A DNA stretch of 64,000 bases. Origin: CAZKBP01 sp964551015. GTDB lineage: Bacteria > Bacteroidota > Bacteroidia > Cytophagales > Microscillaceae. Shown piece after piece: positions 53,444-62,383 of this stretch. The translations under genes were made by a program, and so were the position numbers. The notes under the pieces are model-generated. The model was not told where the DNA came from and did no database searches. It saw only the letters and a program-made list of their open reading frames with translations. Within the stretch, counting starts at the first letter, position 1. Every line of letters starts with the position of its first letter. Location of the stretch: contig CAZKBP010000010.1 of NCBI GenBank assembly GCA_964551015.1, forward strand, positions 1 to 64,000, written 5' to 3'.

Positions 53444-54208
53444 TTAGATAATCATACCGCCGTCTGCTACAAAAATACTTCCGCTACAATACGAAGAAGC
53501 ATCTGAGGCTAAAAACAATGCTAATCCCGCGATTTCTACGGGTTCTCCGATACGCTTCATGGGCACAACTTTTATGAACTGATCCAGAATGGCTTCATTC
53601 TTCCAGAGGGCTTCACTCATTTTAGTACGAATCAGGCCAGGACAAATGGCATTCACGCGCACGCCATCTGGCCCCCAGTCTCTAGCTAGGGTTTGTGTGA
53701 GTGAAATAGCAGCGGCTTTGCTCACACTGTAGATTCCCGTACGTGGGTCAGGCCGTATGCCCGCGATGCTGGCTACGTTGATCACATTTCCTTTATTCTT
53801 TTTGAGTTCTGGATAAGCTTTTTTGCAAAGCTCGAACATTCCTTTCAGATTCACCTCTATAATCTTATCAAAGGCAGACTCTTCGGTATTGACGACCGGG
53901 CCAAAAGCGGGATTCGTTGCTGCATTGTTGACCAAAATATCAATGCGGCCATAAGTCTCGATGGTTTTTTTTACCAATTCGTCTAAAGCATCCGCCTGTC
54001 CATTGTGCGCGGCAATGGCAGAAACCTCGATTCCTTCTTTTCGGAAGTTTTCAGCTACCTCGTCAATCGCTTCTTGTTTGCGACTAGATACCACTACTTG
54101 GGCTCCCGCCTGTCCTAGTGCTTGGGCAATAGCTTCACCAATTCCTCTACTGGCTCCGGTGACGATCGCCACTTTACCATCTAATTTGAATCTATCCAGT
54201 ATATTCAT
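53444..54208 (-). CDS. Short-chain dehydrogenase/reductase
   Basis: A 254-residue classical SDR. TGASRGIGEAIAQALG binds NAD(P), NNAATNP stabilises the fold, the catalytic Ser lies in NVASIAGI, and YSVSKAA carries Tyr and Lys. PMKRIGEPVEIAGLALFLAS and GSIFVADGG are C-terminal family motifs. It is close to FabG/glucose-1-dehydrogenase-like enzymes, but the substrate is unknown. Starts at ATG 54208. Confidence 0.93.
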   Translation of the reverse strand: MNILDRFKLDGKVAIVTGASRGIGEAIAQALGQAGAQVVVSSRKQEAIDEVAENFRKEGIEVSAIAAHNGQADALDELVKKTIETYGRIDILVNNAATNPAFGPVVNTEESAFDKIIEVNLKGMFELCKKAYPELKKNKGNVINVASIAGIRPDPRTGIYSVSKAAAISLTQTLARDWGPDGVRVNAICPGLIRTKMSEALWKNEAILDQFIKVVPMKRIGEPVEIAGLALFLASDASSYCSGSIFVADGGMII

Positions 54209-54389
54209 CGTGTATGTTATAATTTTTTAAGAAAAACTAAAATTTATCAAATATAAAAAGGATTTTATTTTTTCGGGGGAAAAGCAACGGCCTTTTGGTA
54301 CGATCGTCTATTCACCTAAGAAAAGTCTTAACAAAAATGGATTTGAATAATTATTCTATTATGACGGGAATGGCTCGAGCGTGATTGCG

Positions 54390-54421
54390 TTGGCGGGTTC
54401 TGGTCTGTTTTTGTATTTTTG
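54390..54421 (+). promoter_or_regulatory. Promoter of rocD
   Basis: TTG at 54390 and TATTTTTG at 54414-54421 (full TAnnTTTG), starts 24 bases apart, 87 bases before ATG 54509. The rest of the 300-base gap shows nothing else. Confidence 0.65.
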
Positions 54422-54508
54422 TAAGGTTGTCTTTTCTTTTGATTTCTCTTTATTCTAAAAACAGAGAACAAATATACATTCACTCATCATTTATAAAAAA
54501 GCAAACAT

Positions 54509-55744
54509 ATGATTAACACCAAGATTTCTTCCAAAGAAGCCATGAGCTTGGAGGATCAGTACGGAGCACACAATTATCACCCCCTGCCCGTGGTACTCAG
54601 CCGAGGCGAAGGTGTGTACGTCTGGGACGTGGAAGAAAAGAAATACTATGATTTTTTATCTGCCTACAGTGCAGTCAATCAGGGACACTGCCACCCCAAA
54701 ATCCTGAAAACCCTCATCGAGCAAGCACACCGATTAACCTTGACCTCCCGAGCTTTTTACAATGATGTGCTAGGAGAATACGCGCGTTTTATGACGGATT
54801 ATTTTGGTTACGACCGCGTACTGCCCATGAACACAGGCGTAGAAGGAGGCGAAACCGCCGTGAAGCTCTGTCGCAAATGGGCTTATCGGGTAAAAGGAGT
54901 GCCTCAGAACCAAGCGAAAATTTTGTTTGCTGAAAATAATTTCTGGGGGCGTACCTTAGGAGCCATTTCTTCTTCGACAGACCCCGTGGCGAAAAATGAT
55001 TTCGGCCCTTATATGCCCGGCTATGAAATTATTCCCTACGATGATCTGGAAGCTTTGGAAAAAGCCTTGGAAGACCCCAACGTGGCGGGCTTTATGGTTG
55101 AACCTATTCAGGGAGAAGCCGGTGTCGTAGTTCCTCAGGATTTTTACCTGAAAAATGCCTACGAAATGTGCCGTGCCAAAAATGTACTACTCATGGCCGA
55201 TGAAGTACAGACCGGATTGGCGCGTACGGGTAAATTGTTGGCTTCTGATTACGACGGTATCCAACCCGATATGCTGATTTTAGGAAAAGCCCTTTCGGGA
55301 GGCTTCCTACCCGTGTCGGCTGTTTTAGCCCGCGATGAAATCATGCTCACCCTCAAACCCGGCGAGCACGGCTCGACCTACGGAGGAAATCCGCTGGCTT
55401 GTGCCGTAGCCAAAACGGCTCTAGAGGTGCTCAAGGAAGAAAATTTAGCTGAAAACGCTTACCGACTTGGAGAAATCTTCCGAGCCAGAATGCAAGCACT
55501 CATCGGGAAAACAGATAAAGTACTGCTCGTTCGTGGGAGAGGACTGTTGAATGCCATCGTCATTAACGATAGCCCTGAGAGTGATACCGCCTGGAATATT
55601 TGCCTCGCCCTTAAAGAAAATGGCTTATTAGCAAAGCCTACCCACGGCAATATCATCCGTTTTGCTCCTCCACTCGTCATGGACGAAAGCCAATTGAATG
55701 ACTGCTGTGATATTATTGAAAATACAATTTTGGCCTTCGAGTAG
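54509..55744 (+). CDS. rocD: Ornithine aminotransferase
   Basis: Ornithine-oxo-acid transaminase is a PLP enzyme that moves the delta-amino group of ornithine to 2-oxoglutarate, feeding arginine carbon toward proline or glutamate. The 411-residue protein has the class III layout: GHCHPKI, NTGVEGGETAVKL, MVEPIQGEAGVVVP, LLMADEVQTGLARTG and LILGKALSGGFLP with the PLP lysine. The GEHGSTYGGNPL motif is typical. It is single-gene with its own promoter. Confidence 0.95.
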   Translation: MINTKISSKEAMSLEDQYGAHNYHPLPVVLSRGEGVYVWDVEEKKYYDFLSAYSAVNQGHCHPKILKTLIEQAHRLTLTSRAFYNDVLGEYARFMTDYFGYDRVLPMNTGVEGGETAVKLCRKWAYRVKGVPQNQAKILFAENNFWGRTLGAISSSTDPVAKNDFGPYMPGYEIIPYDDLEALEKALEDPNVAGFMVEPIQGEAGVVVPQDFYLKNAYEMCRAKNVLLMADEVQTGLARTGKLLASDYDGIQPDMLILGKALSGGFLPVSAVLARDEIMLTLKPGEHGSTYGGNPLACAVAKTALEVLKEENLAENAYRLGEIFRARMQALIGKTDKVLLVRGRGLLNAIVINDSPESDTAWNICLALKENGLLAKPTHGNIIRFAPPLVMDESQLNDCCDIIENTILAFE

Positions 55745-55775
55745 CTTGGTTAGCTGCTGGTTGCTGGATTTTTTC

Positions 55776-55783
55776 TATCTTTG
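55776..55783 (+). promoter_or_regulatory. -7 element of the GTPase-GH25 operon
   Basis: TATCTTTG matches TAnnTTTG. The TTG that would be the longest-frame start (55781) is part of this element, so translation must begin downstream, at ATG 55814. Confidence 0.6.
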
Positions 55784-55813
55784 GAAGATTACCCACTTGC
55801 TCTTCCTAAAAGT

Positions 55814-57022
55814 ATGAATGACTCTGATCGTCTCAAAGACCTGATTTCCATCATCGAGGAGGCTATTCGCCTCCTCCCTGATACTTCTCGTAACCGATTG
55901 TTGCATGAGTTAAGAACTATCCAAGATCTGATTATGAACGCTCGTCCTCCTAAAATTTTGATTCTGGGCCGCCGTGGTGCAGGTAAATCCTCTCTCGTGA
56001 ATGCTATTTTTGGTGAAAAAGTAGCCGAAGTAGGTGCGGTCGTATCTGAAACTTCGGTGGGGCAATGGTATCGCTACCAAAGCAGTCGGGGTAGTTTGGA
56101 AATGCTGGATACCCGAGGATTAGGCGATCGTACGCGCCCCGAAGCGGCTCACTTTGAAAATACCTTGGAAGAAATCAAGGCCGGATTGCGCAGCGAATAT
56201 CCAGATGCGATTCTTTTCCTCTGCAAAGCCAAAGAAGTAGACGCTCGTATCTCCGAAGATATTCAGCAATTAAAACAAATTCAGGAGTACATTCAGCAAC
56301 AACATAGCTATAAAGCTCCTGTCCTCGCCTCGCTTACCCAAGTAGATGAGCTAGATCCAGTGGACATCAGCACGCCTCCTTACGAAGATGAAGAAAAACA
56401 AGCGCATATTCAGGAGGCAGTCGGGGCACTGAGCAGCGCTTTCGAGCAAGAAAAAATCCCGCTTATCAAAGTAATTCCTACCTCCGCTTATGCTCGTTTC
56501 AAGGAGGGTCGGCAGGTAAGCCAGCGTTATTGGAATATTGATTTGCTGGTGAATTTTTTGATCGATGTACTACCCAAAACTGCCCAGTTAGAGCTTGCTC
56601 GCATTAGTCAGGTGGCACAGGTGCAGAAAAAGATTGCCCGCCTGATTATTACCTCTTCGGCTACGATTTGTGCTGGCATTGCTGCGGTTCCCCTTCCGGT
56701 GGCTGATTTGATTCCTATTACTAGTGCCCAAGTGGCCATGGTGACCGCCATTGGCTACGTGGCAGGAAGGGAGCTAAATCAGCAGTCAGCTACCGAATTT
56801 ATGACCGCTCTGGGTATTAATGTGGGAGCTGGCTTTGCCCTGAGAGAAGCAGCACGTGCGATTGCCAAATTTATTATTCCGGGAGGAGGTGCTTTGGTCT
56901 CTTCGGGCATTGCTTTCGCGGCTACTTGGGGGATTGGCGAGGCTGCCATTGCCTATTTCATAGACGAAACTTCTATAGAAATAGCCAAGCAACGCTACGA
57001 AACAGAGCGCACCAAATCTTAG
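55814..57022 (+). CDS. Era/dynamin-like GTPase with DUF697-like membrane domain
   Basis: A 402-residue GTPase. The G1 loop ILGRRGAGKSSLVNAIFG is at about residue 50, switch II is LDTRGLGD, and G4 is LTQVDE, so the G4 motif is TQxD rather than NKxD. The C-terminal third has two hydrophobic stretches (TICAGIAAVPLPVADLIP; GAGFALREAARAI) matching DUF697/EcsC-like domains that insert into membranes. Relatives (YcjF, YfjP) are suspected in envelope stress. A GH25 muramidase follows after 31 bases on the same strand, suggesting a cell-envelope function. Confidence 0.85.
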   Translation: MNDSDRLKDLISIIEEAIRLLPDTSRNRLLHELRTIQDLIMNARPPKILILGRRGAGKSSLVNAIFGEKVAEVGAVVSETSVGQWYRYQSSRGSLEMLDTRGLGDRTRPEAAHFENTLEEIKAGLRSEYPDAILFLCKAKEVDARISEDIQQLKQIQEYIQQQHSYKAPVLASLTQVDELDPVDISTPPYEDEEKQAHIQEAVGALSSAFEQEKIPLIKVIPTSAYARFKEGRQVSQRYWNIDLLVNFLIDVLPKTAQLELARISQVAQVQKKIARLIITSSATICAGIAAVPLPVADLIPITSAQVAMVTAIGYVAGRELNQQSATEFMTALGINVGAGFALREAARAIAKFIIPGGGALVSSGIAFAATWGIGEAAIAYFIDETSIEIAKQRYETERTKS

Positions 57023-57053
57023 ATACTTACTTTCTCCTGAAATTGCTTGATCT

Positions 57054-57839
57054 ATGCGGCGGTATTTGAGTGAATTTATTTTGTTTATGGTGGTCAGTTT
57101 ATCTTTGGTCTATCTCTTTTATAGATATCAAGCTCCACTCGCCTATTTCATCAAGTCTTTTCTGCCCGATAAGCTCGACCCACGAAGTCGTAATCTTACG
57201 AGCTTTGGTATCCATATCCCTGAGCAATACAGCGTACACGGGCTAGATATTTCTCATTATCAAGGAGCTATCGATTGGCCTGATGTCAAGCGGATGAACT
57301 TGGAGGGCATTTCTTTTCAGTTTGTTTACATGAAGGCCACGGAAGGGAAAGAGCAAAAAGATGCTTTCTTTGATGTGAACTGGAAAAAGGCCAAAGAGTA
57401 CGGGCTACTCCGAGGTGCTTATCATTTTTACCGTCCTGAGGTAAAATCTACAGTCCAAGCGCAACACTTTATCCAAACCGTAGCATTAGATTCTGGCGAT
57501 CTTCCTCCTGTTTTAGACATTGAGGTTCAAAGCCCCTATGGAGACGATAATTTGCGTCGTGGCCTGACCAATTGGCTACGGCTCGTGGAGGCACACTACG
57601 GGATTCGCCCGTTGATTTATACCAACCTCAATTTTTACGAAAAACACCTCGAGGGGCATTTCCATCAGTATCAGTTTTGGATTGCGCAGTATGGCCGCTA
57701 TGATACTAAGATGAATCGCGCTCGTTGGTGGTTTTGGCAGTACAGTAATCAAGGGAAAGTCAACGGCATCGCAGGAGAAGTTGATTTCAATGCCTTCCAA
57801 GGTGATTTGGTGAGATTAAAGGCCATTTGCCTTCCTTAA
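57054..57839 (+). CDS. GH25 family lysozyme
   Basis: A 261-residue muramidase of glycoside hydrolase family 25, which cuts the MurNAc-GlcNAc bond of peptidoglycan. One hydrophobic helix (about 8-25) exports or anchors it. The catalytic domain (about 60-255) has HGLDISHYQGAIDW, YMKATEGK, RGAYHFYRP and the active-site PPVLDIEV, with WQYSNQGKVNGIAGEVDFN at the end. No phage genes surround it, so it is read as a housekeeping wall hydrolase. It is in operon with the GTPase. Confidence 0.94.
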   Translation: MRRYLSEFILFMVVSLSLVYLFYRYQAPLAYFIKSFLPDKLDPRSRNLTSFGIHIPEQYSVHGLDISHYQGAIDWPDVKRMNLEGISFQFVYMKATEGKEQKDAFFDVNWKKAKEYGLLRGAYHFYRPEVKSTVQAQHFIQTVALDSGDLPPVLDIEVQSPYGDDNLRRGLTNWLRLVEAHYGIRPLIYTNLNFYEKHLEGHFHQYQFWIAQYGRYDTKMNRARWWFWQYSNQGKVNGIAGEVDFNAFQGDLVRLKAICLP

Positions 57840-58024
57840 GACTCTTCTTTTCTTTTTTCAGTTCTCTCTTCGGCTTCTTCTTCGGAGGCGTTAATGAGAC
57901 AGAGATCACAAATTTTTTGATTCTGTGAAGGATAACCGACAATTCCCATACAGGTTTCATCTCCACAGACATCACAAGTAAATTCGTACTTATAAATCTT
58001 AAACTTAGGTGAGTTTCGTTTCAA
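57836..58024 (-). CDS. Small zinc-ribbon-like protein, 62 aa
   Basis: A 62-residue basic protein with two CxxC knuckles (CDVC at about 17-20, CDLC at about 39-42), spaced as in small zinc ribbons, and a charged Glu/Lys tail. It overlaps the end of the convergent GH25 gene by four bases. The start is a TTG that is also the end of a TATTTTG box on the minus strand, so the true start is unsure. Cys pairing favours a real gene. Confidence 0.5.
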   Translation of the reverse strand: MKRNSPKFKIYKYEFTCDVCGDETCMGIVGYPSQNQKICDLCLINASEEEAEERTEKRKEES

Positions 58025-58356
58025 AATAGAGTAGATTTAGAGTTTTAGCAATATTTCCTGTGTAGTCTCTTATTTTAGTAAACTGACAAATCATTTGCTT
58101 GTTTAGAGAAACAGAGGTTCATTGCCCTGCAAATCAATAAATAGATGTCAAAGTAACACGTTTAAGTGGGTAATTTGAGCAATTATGCCTTAAAATATGG
58201 ATTTTCTATCTAAAAAAAATATTTTTTTCGTTTAAATGTCCAGTAAAGTCAAAAAAATGTAGCCAAGGGAAATTGATCCAAATCATTGTTCGTGCCTTTA
58301 TCTTCCATTAAATTGCTCCCAGAAATCATATCGCTTCCAATCTCTTCTACGATCTT
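58025..58356. other. Gene-free AT-rich region
   Basis: About 330 AT-rich bases between the zinc-ribbon gene and the kinase-like gene. No RNA gene, terminator or full TAnnTTTG match was found. Confidence 0.5.
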
Positions 58357-59952
58357 ATGTACCGACAACCTGACCTTGAAAGCTATCTCCAATTTCTATC
58401 CAATCCGCTTTCTTTTCCTGAAAAGACCGCTCGGGTGCAACTTATCCAAACGCACGCTTCGGTGGTAGCCCTCACGGATGAATATGCTTATAAAATGAAA
58501 AAAGCCGTTGATTTTGGTTTTCTGGATTTTTCTTCTCTGGCACAGAGACAATTTTATTGTCAAGAAGAATTACGGCTCAACCAAAGACTTAGCGAAGGGA
58601 TTTATTTGGAGGTCTTGCCGATTTATGGGGCAGGGAATCAGTTGAGTTTCTCGGCTCAAGCAGAAGCGCAAATTGTAAATTATGTGGTGAAAATGAAGCG
58701 ACTCGATGAAGACCGATTCCTCATCCACCTGATTCAAGAAGAGAGTTTTGCCGACGAAAATTTAAATCCATTAATTGAGAGGTTAGGAAAGTTTTACCAA
58801 TCTCAGCCAGTTGATACAGAAATTCAGCTTTGGGGGAGTGTAGAAAAAATCCAGCAGAGTGTTGAGGAAAATTTTGAGCAAATGCAGCCTTTTGTTCCCA
58901 ACATACTCTCTAGCCTAGCCTTTCAAACCCTCCGCGATGCCCAAAGTGATTTTTTGGTGGAGCAGTCTGGCCAGTTCGAGGAACGGGTACAAGCTAACAA
59001 AATCTTAGAAGGGCACGGAGATATTCGTGCGGAGCATATTTATTACGAGCAGGCAAATCAGGTACATCTTTTTGATTGTATTGAGTTTAATGAGCGACTC
59101 CGCTATCTCGACCCTCTGAACGATATTGCTTTTTTGGCGATGGATCTGGACTATCGATATCGTCCAGATTTGGCCGAGTACTTTACACAGGCGATGCGAT
59201 CTTATCTTGAGGAACAGGAGGAAGTTAGGCAGTTGCTCGATTTCTACAAGTGCTATCGTGCCTGTGTGCGGGGCAAAGTCAATGGATTCAAAGCTCAGGA
59301 AAAGGAAGTAGGTGCTCCGGCACAAGAAGAAAGTCTAAAAAAAGCCCGCCGTTACTTCAAATTGGCTTTGCGCTATGCTTTGCTAGGCTCTTCGCCTACG
59401 CTGGTGGTGGTAATGGGGGGAGTCGCCACGGGCAAATCTACTATGGCGAGTGCCTTATCGGAAGCTTGGGATGCTCCTCATCTGAATTCGGATGTAGTTC
59501 GTAAACGGCTGGCAGGCATTCCCCCCAAATCTCCTACGCCAGAAGCTTTGCGTGATCAAGTCTACTCGGAAGAAATGACCCAAAGAACCTACGAAGCACT
59601 GGTTACTCAGGGTTTGGATGGAATTTCTAGCCAAGGTTTGGTGGTCTTGGATGCAACTTTTCGTTATCCACCATTTTTGGAAATGCTTCAGAAAAGAACT
59701 CGAGAAAAAGGCTTAAAACTTATCCTCATTCAAACTTATGCACCCGAAGAAGTCATAAAAGCCAGACTCCAAGAACGGGATCACAAAGGAAATGTCTCCG
59801 ATATGCGAATCCGGCAATATGATGCAAAACAACACCAGCCACAATATGATCTCGCTACGGTGCATCCTGCTTATTTGAAGATAGATACAACTCCCTCTCT
59901 CGAAGACACACTCACTGAGCTATTCCAAAATCTGCGCAAATTACTCAAGTGA
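58357..59952 (+). CDS. Fused aminoglycoside phosphotransferase-like/P-loop kinase
   Basis: A 531-residue two-domain protein. Residues 1-320 resemble aminoglycoside-phosphotransferase-fold kinases (GHGDIRAEHIYY catalytic loop, FDCIEFNERLRYLD metal site). Residues 340-530 are a P-loop kinase (MGGVATGKSTMASALSEAW; LVVLDATFR). Proteins with this fusion are common in bacteria and usually labelled bifunctional aminoglycoside phosphotransferase/ATP-binding protein, but resistance has not been shown for the family and the substrate is unknown. Starts at ATG 58357. Confidence 0.88.
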   Translation: MYRQPDLESYLQFLSNPLSFPEKTARVQLIQTHASVVALTDEYAYKMKKAVDFGFLDFSSLAQRQFYCQEELRLNQRLSEGIYLEVLPIYGAGNQLSFSAQAEAQIVNYVVKMKRLDEDRFLIHLIQEESFADENLNPLIERLGKFYQSQPVDTEIQLWGSVEKIQQSVEENFEQMQPFVPNILSSLAFQTLRDAQSDFLVEQSGQFEERVQANKILEGHGDIRAEHIYYEQANQVHLFDCIEFNERLRYLDPLNDIAFLAMDLDYRYRPDLAEYFTQAMRSYLEEQEEVRQLLDFYKCYRACVRGKVNGFKAQEKEVGAPAQEESLKKARRYFKLALRYALLGSSPTLVVVMGGVATGKSTMASALSEAWDAPHLNSDVVRKRLAGIPPKSPTPEALRDQVYSEEMTQRTYEALVTQGLDGISSQGLVVLDATFRYPPFLEMLQKRTREKGLKLILIQTYAPEEVIKARLQERDHKGNVSDMRIRQYDAKQHQPQYDLATVHPAYLKIDTTPSLEDTLTELFQNLRKLLK

Positions 59953-60034
59953 GTTATGCACGCAAATCAGAGCCTAAGAAAGTACTCTTCTTTTGCAACC
60001 AATGCGCTGACCATCACCACTAAAAACCAATCAT

Positions 60035-61438
60035 CTACTGATATCCAATCGCGACCGCGACGGCCAAGGTTAGCCAAGAAATCAAAAGGATGAGCACGAC
60101 CATGGGCAGGATAAAACGCAACCAGCGATCTAGTGGCACCCGACAGAGGCTGAGCATGGCAATCAATCCACCTAAGGTAGGATTGACCAAGTTGGTTACG
60201 CCATCGCCAATCTGAAAGGCCAGGATGGTCGTCTGCCGTGTCAAGCCCAACACTTCTCCCAGGGGAATCATCACGGGTAGGGTCGCTAAGGCTTGCCCAC
60301 TACCCGAAGGGATAAACAGATTAATCACGCTCTGTGCTAGCGACATGCCAATCGCTGCTACATAAAGTGGCAAGCCTTGCAGTGCTTCGGATAAGTAAAA
60401 AGAAATGGTATCGCCGATATTTCCCATTTCCATAAGTACTTTGATAGAAGTCGCGTAGCCTACCATAAAGGCTCCAGGTGCAGCCTTGGCAATGGAAGCC
60501 AAAAGCGTCTCGCTCATCTGGGTGGCACTCAGCCCGGCGACCAAGCCACTCGCCAAAGTAATCATCAGAAAAACGGCAGAAATCTCGTTGATATACCAAC
60601 GATGCACGAAAACACCATACAGAATGACCGCTAGCCCTAGTGCAAAAATACTGATTACTGAGATGTCCGTTGGACGCATTCGGTAGGCTCGAATGGGTTG
60701 AGAAAGGGAAATGCCCTCTTCGTTCAAACCCTTACCTAATCCTGCGTCAGGATTTTGGCTTATTTTTTTCAAATAACGAACATTATAAATAGCCATGCCA
60801 CTGAGTGCCGCCAAACACAGAATACTTCTCAGCCAAGCTCCAGAAAAAATCGGTAGTTGAGCAATCTTATGACCAGTTCCGACCGTGTAGGGGTTAATCG
60901 GAGACAAGCCAAAGCCAATGGTCATGGCACCCACGGAAATACCTGCCGCCAAAATCAAATCTCCCCCCAGGGCTAGGCTGAGTACGGCCGCGATTGGAAC
61001 CATGGCAATGTTATTTTCGTAACCCACCGCTACGCCTAAAAAGCCATACACGAAGGTCATCAAAACTACTAAGAAATATTTTTGCTTCAATCCCAGCTTT
61101 TTGACCAAAGTACCGATCGCGTGCTCAATGGCTTTGGACTTTTCCATCATACCAAACATCATTCCTCCGGCGAGTACAATGAAGATAATTTCTGCTGCGG
61201 ATTTGAAACCCAAGGGAATCGCCTTAAACATTTCCAAAAGTCCTACGGGAGAGGAGGGAAGTTCATGGTAAGAGTTGGGTACTACGCGCTCCCTGCCTTC
61301 TATTTCTACTCTTTCGTAAGTTCCCGCTGGCAGTAAGTAGGTAAGCAGGCTTACCCATACGATGATCCCAAATAAAAGGCTCACAGCGTGCGGAATCTGC
61401 TGGTACCATCTACGTGAGGGCTTTGTCTTTTGCTCCAT
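60035..61438 (-). CDS. YfcC-family (DcuC-like) carrier
   Basis: A 467-residue transporter with about eleven or twelve hydrophobic helices. LPAGTYERVE near residue 40, FKAIPLGF, FGLSPINPYTVG and SGSGQALATLPVMIPL match the YfcC/C4-dicarboxylate anaerobic carrier family. Substrates in this family include dicarboxylates, short acids or peptides; the one here is unknown. The frame opens at TTG 61444 but ATG 61438 is the natural start. Confidence 0.9.
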   Translation of the reverse strand: MEQKTKPSRRWYQQIPHAVSLLFGIIVWVSLLTYLLPAGTYERVEIEGRERVVPNSYHELPSSPVGLLEMFKAIPLGFKSAAEIIFIVLAGGMMFGMMEKSKAIEHAIGTLVKKLGLKQKYFLVVLMTFVYGFLGVAVGYENNIAMVPIAAVLSLALGGDLILAAGISVGAMTIGFGLSPINPYTVGTGHKIAQLPIFSGAWLRSILCLAALSGMAIYNVRYLKKISQNPDAGLGKGLNEEGISLSQPIRAYRMRPTDISVISIFALGLAVILYGVFVHRWYINEISAVFLMITLASGLVAGLSATQMSETLLASIAKAAPGAFMVGYATSIKVLMEMGNIGDTISFYLSEALQGLPLYVAAIGMSLAQSVINLFIPSGSGQALATLPVMIPLGEVLGLTRQTTILAFQIGDGVTNLVNPTLGGLIAMLSLCRVPLDRWLRFILPMVVLILLISWLTLAVAVAIGYQ

Positions 61439-61706
61439 AGCCAAAGAAAATAAATTATGGTCGAAACCTAGCGGGTTGAGCTGGCTCTGCTTTTTGTTTA
61501 TGATGAGCTTATTTTATTTTTCAGGAAAAAATCAAAACGTATGGCTTTTACTTTTGAATTAGGAAAATTAAATTAGTTCATTTGAATTGTGCGGATATAA
61601 GGTAAATTTTGAGTGTTTTATTTTCAAGTAGCCATTTCACCAGTTGGTTGATTTGTTTTATCAAAAGTACTTCCATCAGGAGTCAAAAATTTCATATTCC
61701 ATCTCT

Positions 61707-62378
61707 ATGCGCTTTTTATTCAAAAGAAAATATGAGGTATTGTTATTGGTGCTCATCTTCCATTTGTTTGGAGGAATCCTCATCTTAGATGAACAGTTTT
61801 ATATGGACTACATCTGGCCTCTCCAGATGATTTTGATTGGGATTGCCTGCGTGGGCATTTATTCAGGTAAGCGGCGTCCTTCTATTTATTTGACCAGCGT
61901 ATTCTATGTAATTAGTTGCCTGGCTCCCCTTGCGCTGCCATTCATAGGAGAGAGTGAGATTTTTTGGAATGTGGCGGGCTTGAGTTACAACCTATTCTTT
62001 TTGTTTATTTTCGGTGAGATCATTCTTTTTTTGCTGGCACCAGGCTATGTTGATAAAGATATTATTATCGCCTCCGCCTGTGGTTTCTTTTTGATCATTG
62101 AAATGGGCACGCATCAGAGTTTTCTGATTTATAATAATGACGCAGGGGCTTATTCAGGACTAGATACTTCCAGCACGATGCACGTATTCGTGGATTTAAT
62201 TTATTTCAATACCATCACCCTCACCACCATCGGTTTTGGGGATATTACTCCCAATACAATCTCAGCCAAACTCAATGCCGCGTTGATTGGCGCTATTGGT
62301 ATGTTTTATAATGTGATCTTAGTAGGGATTTTGGTCAGCAAGTATACCAGTGCCTCGAGTACAGATAGAGAGACATAA
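61707..62378 (+). CDS. Potassium-channel-like membrane protein
   Basis: A 223-residue protein with about six hydrophobic helices. The last pair flank TLTTIGFGDITP, the potassium selectivity filter (TxGFGD) and pore loop. Voltage-sensor arginines are not evident in helix 4. It is therefore a small ion channel, probably tetrameric. The frame opens at TTG 61644; ATG 61707 fits a normal short N-terminus. Five bases separate it from the convergent HD/cyclic-nucleotide-like gene; no regulatory link is proven. Confidence 0.85.
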   Translation: MRFLFKRKYEVLLLVLIFHLFGGILILDEQFYMDYIWPLQMILIGIACVGIYSGKRRPSIYLTSVFYVISCLAPLALPFIGESEIFWNVAGLSYNLFFLFIFGEIILFLLAPGYVDKDIIIASACGFFLIIEMGTHQSFLIYNNDAGAYSGLDTSSTMHVFVDLIYFNTITLTTIGFGDITPNTISAKLNAALIGAIGMFYNVILVGILVSKYTSASSTDRET

Positions 62379-62383
62379 GCTTA

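Noticed and set aside
57054..57839. Phage endolysin marking a prophage
   Set aside because: No phage structural, integrase or holin genes surround the GH25 gene, and it has its own membrane segment.
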